DNA from: DASZGI01 sp035938995
GTDB taxonomy: Bacteria; Actinomycetota; Actinomycetes; Streptomycetales; Catenulisporaceae
Length of the DNA stretch: 18,707 bases
Direction: 5' to 3'
NCBI RefSeq assembly: GCF_035938995.1
Contig: NZ_DASZGI010000075.1
Location: 1-18,707, forward strand
Shown: positions 13,133 to 18,707 of the stretch, piece by piece
How positions within the stretch are numbered: the first letter of the stretch is position 1
Layout of the letters: each line of letters opens with the position of its first letter
Notes under the pieces: model-generated
What the model was told of the DNA's origin: nothing
What the model saw: the letters and a program-made list of their open reading frames with translations, nothing else
Databases searched by the model: none
Translations under genes and position numbers: made by a program

Positions 13133-13154
13133 TTCGCGGGAAGTCCCGGGCGAA
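13133..13154 (+). promoter_or_regulatory. hairpin between permease and allF genes
   Basis: TTCGC-GGG, a 4-nt AAGT loop, CCC, a 2-nt bulge and GCGAA form an 8-bp imperfect stem starting 8 nt after the permease stop. No T-run follows, so it is not a classical terminator. It could protect the upstream message or limit read-through. Its effect is unknown. Confidence 0.3.
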
Positions 13155-13221
13155 ACACGCTGACCTGAGCGAGTACGCACTCACGGCGTCGTCCGCACCG
13201 TCCACGAGAAGGGAGCCGATC

Positions 13222-15009
13222 ATGGTGACCGTGTGTCACATACAGCCGGACTACTACCGCGACTCAGTGTTCCTGATGCGCGCGGCGCAGGCGATCCGAA
13301 AGGATCCCGGGGTCCTCGACGTCGCCATGATGATGGGCACACCTGCGAACAAGCGCTCGCTCCGCGCCGGCGGCCTGCTGCCGCAGGCTGCTGAATCAGC
13401 CGATCCCAGCGACTTGATCGTCGTCGTGTCGGCCGAGACGCAAACCGCCGCCGATGCGGCGGTGGCCGCGGCGATCGCGCAGCTGACGGCGGCAACCGCC
13501 GCCGCCGACGGCCCCGGGACAGCTAGCGAGTCCCACTGGTCCAGCCTGGAGGAAGCGGTCCAGTCCGACCCGGAGGCGAACGTCGCGCTGATCTCCGTTC
13601 CGGGCGCCTTCGCCGCGGCGGAGGCACGGCGGGCGTTGTCCCGGGGCCTGAACGTCATGCTCTTCAGCGACAACGTGACCGTCGCGGCCGAGGTGAGGCT
13701 GAAAGCGATCGGCCGCGCCGAAGGCAGGCTGGTGATGGGGCCCGACTGCGGCACGGCGATCATCGACGGCGTGCCGCTGGGATTCGCCAACGCCGTGCCG
13801 CCGGGCAGAGTCGGCGTGATCGGCGCATCCGGCACCGGTATGCAGGCCGTCACCTGCCTGCTCGCCCGGGCGGGCCTGGGTGTCTCCCAGGCGATCGGCA
13901 CGGGAAGCCGGGACCTTTCCGCCGAGGTGGGCGGCGCGTCGACCCTGCAGGCCTTGGAGCTGCTGGCGCGCGATCCGGCCACGGACGTGGTGGTACTCGT
14001 CTCGAAGCTGCCGTCTGCGCAGGTCGCCGACCGGGTGGTGGCGAGCCTGGGGGCCTGCGGAAAGCCGGGCGTCGTCAACTTCCTGGGCTACCTTCCAAAG
14101 GGTTCCGCGAGCGAGAGCGTGACCTACGTACGCCTTCTCGAAGACGTGGTGCCCGAGGTGGCCCGCCTGGTCGGGGCCGAATGGCCGTGCGGGCCACTGG
14201 AATTCTGGTGGCCGGGCGACGAGGTCGCGACCGTGCTCAAGTGCGAACGGGAGAAGCTGCTGCCGGGCCAGAACCTGATCCGCGGACTGTACTGCGGCGG
14301 AACACTGTGCCAGGAAGCAGCGCTGCTCTTGGCTGAGCGAAACCTGGCAGTTCAGCCCGCGGTCACGCCAGACGGCGCGAAGAGCGTCGTGTTTCCCAAC
14401 GCCGACCACTGCCTCATCGACCTCGGTGGCGACGAGTTCACCGTCGGGCGCCCCCATCCGATGATCGACACGAGCCTGCGCGCGCAACTGCTGCTCCAGT
14501 GCGCTGGCGAACCTCATGTCGGCGTGGTGCTCTTCGACGTCGTGCTCGGCTTCGGCGCCCATCCGGACCCGGCGGCCGAGCTCGCCGAAGCGGTCGACGC
14601 CGGTCGACGCCGGGCGGCTCGCGACGGCCGGGAACTGTCGTTCATCGCCTCGGTGTGCGGTACGAACGCCGACCCGCAGGGCCTGCGCAGGTCGGAGGCG
14701 CTGCTCCAGACCGCGGGCGTGGTCGTGCTGCCGACCAACGCCCAGGCGGCGCGGCTGGCATGCCTGGTTGCCGGCGGCGGCGCTGCCGACGCCGATGCGT
14801 GCTCGGTCGTCCCGTCGCGATCCGACAGCGCGGCGGCTACCACCGGCTCACAGCCGCTCTTCGGCAGCCGGTGCCGGGTCGTCAACGTCGGTCTGCGTGG
14901 CTTCCATGACGCTCTGCGGACAGTGGGCGCCCCAGTGGTACAGGTCGACTGGCGCCCGCCGCTGGGCGGGGACCCCGCGCTCGCGGACCGGCTGGCGAAG
15001 ATTCTCTGA
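13222..15009 (+). CDS. allF: FdrA/AllF family subunit of a putative oxamate carbamoyltransferase
   Basis: 595 residues of the FdrA family (E. coli FdrA, renamed AllF, is about 555). The N-terminal domain includes VLDVAMMMGTPANKRSL. The succinyl-CoA-synthetase-alpha-like Rossmann domain has MGPDCGTAI near 173-181, then RVGVIGASGTGMQAVTC near 195-211 and GVSQAIGTGSRDLS near 218-231. The C-terminal half carries a second CoA-ligase-like domain (GLYCGGTLCQEA, HPMID near 413-417). In E. coli AllF acts together with AllG and AllH to convert oxalurate and phosphate to oxamate and carbamoyl phosphate. ATG 13222 has AGAAGGGAG upstream. The gene lies 17 nt before the allG start, and the whole allFGH-carbamate kinase set is collinear here, which supports the assignment. 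The true substrate in this organism is untested. Confidence 0.9.
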   Translation: MVTVCHIQPDYYRDSVFLMRAAQAIRKDPGVLDVAMMMGTPANKRSLRAGGLLPQAAESADPSDLIVVVSAETQTAADAAVAAAIAQLTAATAAADGPGTASESHWSSLEEAVQSDPEANVALISVPGAFAAAEARRALSRGLNVMLFSDNVTVAAEVRLKAIGRAEGRLVMGPDCGTAIIDGVPLGFANAVPPGRVGVIGASGTGMQAVTCLLARAGLGVSQAIGTGSRDLSAEVGGASTLQALELLARDPATDVVVLVSKLPSAQVADRVVASLGACGKPGVVNFLGYLPKGSASESVTYVRLLEDVVPEVARLVGAEWPCGPLEFWWPGDEVATVLKCEREKLLPGQNLIRGLYCGGTLCQEAALLLAERNLAVQPAVTPDGAKSVVFPNADHCLIDLGGDEFTVGRPHPMIDTSLRAQLLLQCAGEPHVGVVLFDVVLGFGAHPDPAAELAEAVDAGRRRAARDGRELSFIASVCGTNADPQGLRRSEALLQTAGVVVLPTNAQAARLACLVAGGGAADADACSVVPSRSDSAAATTGSQPLFGSRCRVVNVGLRGFHDALRTVGAPVVQVDWRPPLGGDPALADRLAKIL

Positions 15010-15026
15010 CGCCACCCGAGGTGGAG

Positions 15027-16313
15027 ATGACACTCGAAATCACCCGCCGTCAGGTCGACGCGGCCAATGAGGTTGCGCTGGCCAGGATGCTCGCAGTGCA
15101 GCCCGTCTGGGTGGGCGTGGCACCGCTGGGCGAACTCTTCCCCGAGTTGCCGCGGCTGGCGCTGACGCACGCCGGCCCGCCGGTGACCTGGCGGCGTATG
15201 TCGGGCGCCCAGCGCGGCGCCGTGATCGCCGCTGTCCTGCACGAGGGTTGGGCGAAAACCCCGGCGGCGGCGACGCGGCTGGCGCAGGACGGCCGTCTCA
15301 CGCTGGTGCCCAATCACGACCTGGGCGGCGTGGCTCCGATGGCCGGCGTCCTGTCCCCGTCGATGCAGGTGTTCGTCGTCGAGGACCGGGCCTCAGGCCG
15401 CCGCGCCTACAGCTCGATCGAGTACGACAGCTTGTTCGGATGCTATGACGAGGGTGCCCTGGAGGAGATCCGCACCTGGAACGACGTCTTCTACCCGGCA
15501 CTTCGCCGGGCGCTGGGCGCCGTCGGCAGCCTGGATCTGAACCAGCTCATGGCGCAGGCGCTGATGATGGGCGACGAACTGCACAGCAGGCAGACGGCCG
15601 CCAGCGCACTGCTGCTGCGAAGGCTCGCGCCAGCGCTCGTCCGGGAGAACCCGCGGCCGGAGGCGGCGGCGACGCTCGACGAGTTGGCCGGCAACGAGCT
15701 GACGTTCCTGCCCCTGGCGATGGCCGCTGCCAAACTCATCGCCTCCGCCGCCGACGCGGTGCCGCTGAGCACCCTCGTCACCGCGATGAGCCGCAACGGA
15801 ACCGAGTTCGGCATCCGCACGAGCGGAACCGGGCCGGCCTGGTTCACCGCGCCCGCTCCCGCCGTCCAGGGTGTCTACTTCCCCGGCTACGGCCCGGACG
15901 ACGCCGGCCTGGACGTCGGCGACTCGGCCATCACCGAGACGGTCGGCCTGGGCGCGTTCGCCATGGCCGCGGCGCCGGGCATCGCCGGTCTGATCGGGCG
16001 CACCCACCGTGAGCTGCTCGCCGGCAGCGCCGAGATGTCGAAGATCACAGCGGGCCGCAATCCGGCACTCGCCGTCCCGCAGTGGGACTTCGCCGGGGCC
16101 ATGCTCGGCATCGACATCCGCCGTGTCGTCCAGACCGCCGTGCTGCCGATCATCGATACCGCGACGGCGCACCGCGAACCCGGACACCGCATCATCGGCG
16201 CGGGCGTGTCCCGGGCGCCCGCGGCGTGTTTCATCCAAGCGCTCGAGGCCTGGTTCAGCATGAATCTCACTGACGAGTCGACAGTTCCGGCGGCGGCCGG
16301 GTGGGCGTCGTGA
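15027..16313 (+). CDS. allG: DUF1116 protein, AllG/YlbE-like subunit of oxamate carbamoyltransferase
   Basis: 428 residues from ATG 15027. DUF1116 segments are visible in order: WVGVAPLGEL, LVPNHDLGGVAPMAGV, ALMMGDELHSRQTAAS, GNELTFLPLAMA, FGIRTSGTGPAWFTAPAP, VQGVYFPGYGPDDAGLDVGDSAITETVGLG and HRIIGAGVSRAP. The family is required with AllF and AllH for oxalurate phosphorolysis in E. coli and probably supplies part of the active site; which residues are catalytic I cannot say. GAGG at 15018-15021 fits ATG 15027 (5-nt spacing) better than the GTG at 15021. Its stop overlaps the preferred allH start by 4 nt. The length is normal for the family. Confidence 0.9.
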   Translation: MTLEITRRQVDAANEVALARMLAVQPVWVGVAPLGELFPELPRLALTHAGPPVTWRRMSGAQRGAVIAAVLHEGWAKTPAAATRLAQDGRLTLVPNHDLGGVAPMAGVLSPSMQVFVVEDRASGRRAYSSIEYDSLFGCYDEGALEEIRTWNDVFYPALRRALGAVGSLDLNQLMAQALMMGDELHSRQTAASALLLRRLAPALVRENPRPEAAATLDELAGNELTFLPLAMAAAKLIASAADAVPLSTLVTAMSRNGTEFGIRTSGTGPAWFTAPAPAVQGVYFPGYGPDDAGLDVGDSAITETVGLGAFAMAAAPGIAGLIGRTHRELLAGSAEMSKITAGRNPALAVPQWDFAGAMLGIDIRRVVQTAVLPIIDTATAHREPGHRIIGAGVSRAPAACFIQALEAWFSMNLTDESTVPAAAGWAS

Positions 16314-17245
16314 ACGCACTGCGTGCAGTAGCCGCCGACGCGAGGCTCTTCGACGCCACCGGGAAGCCGGCCGTCGTCGCCTACGTGTCCGAGTCGGCGG
16401 TCAACCTCAGAAGCCCGGGAAACAGCTGGGTCATGCTCTGCGACGCGCGATTGGGGTGCGGGCCACGAACCGTGCTGGTCGAAGCCCATCGCGCACTCGC
16501 TCGTGCCGTGTCGGTCGGTGACACGGTGACGGTCGGGAAAACCTCCGTGGTCGGCGACGCCGGTGAGATCGTCACATGGGAACACGCGACACGCTGGCGG
16601 CCGTCACCCCCGCTCCTCGCCGGCGACGGGCTCGGCGCCCGCCTGTCCATCGCCGCGGACATCGTCAGCAGGCACGGCTGCTTCCTGGCGCGTCCGCTGA
16701 TCTCCGGGCCGGTACTCGCGCTGCGCGACGGCTGTCTGGGCGCGAATCCAACGGCAATACAGCGCGCTGTCGCCGATCTGGCCGGACTCGGACCGGGCCT
16801 CACCCCCGCCGGTGACGACTACCTCGCCGGCTACCTCGCGGCGCTGCTGCACCTCGCGACCGACAGCCCCGCCGCCCTCACCGCCCGAACGCTTCTCCGC
16901 GCCGCCGTCAACACCATTGAACCCGGCAGCACACACCCGCTGTCGCAGTTCCTGCTCGGCGAGTACGCGGCAGGGATGATCCCGCAGTTCCTGGACGAGT
17001 GCCTTCGAGCGCTGCTGCGCCCATCCACGACGCAGCGCCTCAACGCCCGCGTACGGCGCGTGCTGCGGCACGGAGCCACCTCGGGCACCGAGATGATGCT
17101 CGGCATCCTCGACGCCGGCGCGGACTTCCGAATCGGATCGCACCCACAGCGCACGGACACAGGCCGCAGCAGGCCCGAAACACCCACCCGCCGACCCGGA
17201 TCGGTTGAAGCTCTTTGGCATAGCACGGAAAGGATCCACCCATGA
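16310..17245 (+). CDS. allH: DUF2877 protein, AllH/YlbF-like subunit of oxamate carbamoyltransferase
   Basis: 311 residues from GTG 16310, which overlaps the allG stop as GTGA; an in-frame GTG at 16301 is an alternative. DUF2877 hallmarks are LAGLGPGLTPAGDDYLAGYLAAL near 163-185 and HGATSGTEMMLGIL near 260-273. In E. coli AllH is the third subunit of oxamate carbamoyltransferase. The C-terminus carries about 40 extra hydrophilic residues rich in Arg, Thr and Pro compared with the roughly 270-residue E. coli protein. This tail runs to an ATGA overlap with the carbamate kinase gene and contains that gene's ribosome binding site (GGAAAGGA). It looks like an extension kept for translational coupling rather than a functional domain, which is inference. 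Confidence 0.88.
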   Translation: MNALRAVAADARLFDATGKPAVVAYVSESAVNLRSPGNSWVMLCDARLGCGPRTVLVEAHRALARAVSVGDTVTVGKTSVVGDAGEIVTWEHATRWRPSPPLLAGDGLGARLSIAADIVSRHGCFLARPLISGPVLALRDGCLGANPTAIQRAVADLAGLGPGLTPAGDDYLAGYLAALLHLATDSPAALTARTLLRAAVNTIEPGSTHPLSQFLLGEYAAGMIPQFLDECLRALLRPSTTQRLNARVRRVLRHGATSGTEMMLGILDAGADFRIGSHPQRTDTGRSRPETPTRRPGSVEALWHSTERIHP

Positions 17246-18246
17246 ACGCTCGCCGTGTCGTCATCGCCCTCGGCGGAAACGCTCTGCTTGACAGAACCAT
17301 GGCAGACACCGCGGAGGCCATGCGCGCCTCGGCGGATGTCGCGGCCGGGGTCATAGCCGAGATCGCGAGCCAGGGATGGGAGGTCGTCATCACGCACGGC
17401 AACGGCCCGCAGGTCGGCCGGATCCTGCTGCAGAACGAGACGGCCAAAGCGGTGACGGCCGCCATGCCGCTCGACGTCTGCGGCGCGCAGAGCCAGGGGC
17501 AGATCGGGTTCCTGCTGGTGACCGCCATCCGCAACACGTTCAAGGAGAAGGGGCTGGACCGGCCGGTGGTGAACATCCTCACGCTCACCCGGGTGCGTTC
17601 GGACGACCCCGCGTTCCAACATCCGGCGAAACCGATCGGCCCCTACTACGGGCGCGCGCAGGCCCGGCGCATGGCGCGGGACTTCGGATACCACATGAGC
17701 CCTCTGGGATCCGGCGATGGGAACTGGCGGCGCACCGTACCCTCGCCGCGGCCCTGCGCGATCGAACAGGCTCCCGAGATCGTCGGCCTGGTCCGCAGCG
17801 GCGCCACCGTCATCGCCTGCGGCGGAGGCGGGGTGCCGGTGGTCGAGATCGGCTCCCGCCTGGTCGGTGTCGAGGCCGTCGTGGACAAGGACCTCGCCGC
17901 CTGCATCCTGGCCCAGACCGTGCACGCCGATACGCTGCTGATCCTGACCGACGTGGACGGCGTGTACCGGGGATACGGAACACCACAACAGGAACGGCTC
18001 TCAACCCTCACGGTCAGCCAGGCCAGATCGCTTCTCGCCCAGGACGGCCTCGGCACCGGCTCGATGGGACCCAAGATCGACGCCGCCGCCAGCTTCACCG
18101 AGGCAACCGGATCCCCCGCCTACATCGCCCGCCTCGCGGACGGGGCCCGCGCACTATCCGAACACGCCGGAACACGCATCACCGCAGACCACAGCACACC
18201 GCTCGCCGGCCCCGCCGCCGAGCAGAGAACTAAAACAATAGCCTGA
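17242..18246 (+). CDS. arcC: carbamate kinase
   Basis: 334 residues of the carbamate kinase family (ADP + carbamoyl phosphate = ATP + carbamate); the E. coli paralog in the allantoin cluster is called AllK (YbcF). Motifs in order: VIALGGNALL at about 7-16, ITHGNGPQVGRIL at about 50-62, CGAQSQGQIGFLL, HPAKPIGPYYG, RRTVPSPRP, VIACGGGGVPVV, VDKDLAACILA and LLILTDVDGVY. The start overlaps the allH stop (ATGA) and is preceded by GGAAAGGA. It ends with about 18 residues beyond the usual family end (after AGTRIT). As last gene of the operon it would cash in the carbamoyl phosphate released by AllFGH. No arginine deiminase genes (arcA/arcB) are nearby, so a role in the ureide pathway is favoured. Confidence 0.95.
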   Translation: MNARRVVIALGGNALLDRTMADTAEAMRASADVAAGVIAEIASQGWEVVITHGNGPQVGRILLQNETAKAVTAAMPLDVCGAQSQGQIGFLLVTAIRNTFKEKGLDRPVVNILTLTRVRSDDPAFQHPAKPIGPYYGRAQARRMARDFGYHMSPLGSGDGNWRRTVPSPRPCAIEQAPEIVGLVRSGATVIACGGGGVPVVEIGSRLVGVEAVVDKDLAACILAQTVHADTLLILTDVDGVYRGYGTPQQERLSTLTVSQARSLLAQDGLGTGSMGPKIDAAASFTEATGSPAYIARLADGARALSEHAGTRITADHSTPLAGPAAEQRTKTIA

Positions 18247-18275
18247 TGCGATGCGTGGTCTGGGGCCGGCTGGAA

Positions 18276-18707
18276 TCAGCCCTCGTGGGTCGCGGACTGG
18301 TTGGCCCCGGCGGGTGGTGACGAGCGGACGGTGGGCGGGAGCAGGTGCTCTACGGTCGGCTCGCCCTGCACGAGGTCCAGGGCGCGCTGTTCGAACTGTG
18401 CGTCGGCCCCGGTGAGCCGGTCGGAGTGCTGGCGCAGGTGCTCGCCCCATGAGCGCAGGGCGAAGACCTCGGTGAAGCCGTCCGCGCTGTCCCCGTCTCG
18501 GAACACGTCCCAGCGCACCGCGCCCGTGCGGCGCCGGGAACGCCCGACCAACTCCATGGCCTGCAGGAACGCCTGCTGGTTCGACTCGGCGACACGGTAG
18601 CGCTTGACGACGAGCACGGGTCCGTCGTCGGGATCGGGCTCGAAGACCAGGACCGGATCCGGCCAGTGGGAGGAGATGTTGCGGTCAAGCTTCCCGGTCA
18701 ACGCGAG
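18276..18707 (-). CDS. C-terminal part of an MFS exporter with monooxygenase-like tail (5' truncated by the window)
   Basis: The frame is open to the window edge, so the 143 residues seen are only the C-terminal part; the TTG at 18701 is not a convincing start. The sequence HWPDPVLVFEPDPDDGPVLVVKRYRV, then QAFLQAMELVGRSRRRTGAVRWDVFRD and SWGEHLRQHSDRLTGAD, matches the cytosolic tail of actinomycete MFS exporters of the EntS-like group. Their last domain has an antibiotic-biosynthesis-monooxygenase-like ferredoxin fold. No transmembrane part is visible. The gene is convergent with carbamate kinase, with only 29 nt between stops. Substrate unknown. Confidence 0.72.
   Translation of the reverse strand, partial: LALTGKLDRNISSHWPDPVLVFEPDPDDGPVLVVKRYRVAESNQQAFLQAMELVGRSRRRTGAVRWDVFRDGDSADGFTEVFALRSWGEHLRQHSDRLTGADAQFEQRALDLVQGEPTVEHLLPPTVRSSPPAGANQSATHEG

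Noticed and set aside
18268..18281. GGCTG-GAAT-CAGCC hairpin between the convergent carbamate kinase and MFS genes
   Set aside because: A stem of only 5 bp without a T-run, partly inside the MFS stop codon region; too weak to call a terminator.
1..18707. tRNA, rRNA, CRISPR arrays, insertion sequences and attachment sites
   Set aside because: No cloverleaf, array, transposase or flanking repeat structure was seen on either strand.

Overview
The window is high-GC DNA with GTG and TTG starts, dense 4-bp stop/start overlaps and families typical of actinomycetes: FkbM methyltransferase, an actinobacterial NuoF-like/ferredoxin pair, GntR-UTRA regulators and an MFS exporter with a monooxygenase-like tail. 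I infer a soil-type filamentous actinomycete (Streptomycetales or Catenulisporales-like). The genus cannot be fixed from the sequence alone.

Left end (1-1340): the last codons of an unrecognised gene, about 400 nt without a convincing gene, and an FkbM-family methyltransferase.

Redox block (about 1390-9930): a plus-strand pair encodes a NuoF/SLBB-type flavin/Fe-S protein and a small 3Fe-4S-type ferredoxin. A secreted or membrane-anchored protein of unknown function lies convergent to it. Next comes an OmpR-type response regulator with its sensor histidine kinase. A minus-strand operon (transcribed 9802 to 5756) encodes a membrane-anchored Ser/Ala/Pro-rich protein, the flavin transferase ApbE, a ferric-reductase-like heme membrane protein and a GT39 (YkcB/ArnT-like) glycosyltransferase. 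The two effector operons, which lie about 8.5 kb apart, carry the same unusual element upstream: three direct CTTAG repeats at exactly 11-nt spacing. A degenerate copy lies between the response regulator and the secreted-protein gene. This is the geometry of an OmpR/PhoB-type operator, so I propose that the encoded two-component system controls the whole block. The block could move electrons from cytosolic NAD(P)H to the membrane or cell surface. ApbE has no recognisable FMN-accepting protein in the window.

Middle (9930-11421): a decayed C-terminal regulator fragment, a TfoX-N protein and a GntR/UTRA regulator.

Ureide block (11421-18246): the divergent GntR regulator faces an NCS1 permease followed by relatives of E. 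coli AllF (FdrA), AllG (YlbE, DUF1116) and AllH (YlbF, DUF2877) and a carbamate kinase. In E. coli AllFGH is oxamate carbamoyltransferase, which splits oxalurate phosphorolytically to oxamate and carbamoyl phosphate; carbamate kinase then makes ATP. Here the module carries its own importer and regulator but no ring-opening or amidohydrolase genes. This suggests uptake and phosphorolysis of a preformed ureide. The gntR/permease intergenic region holds overlapping candidate promoters and two palindromes.

Right end (18276-18707): the C-terminal part of a minus-strand MFS exporter that runs off the window.
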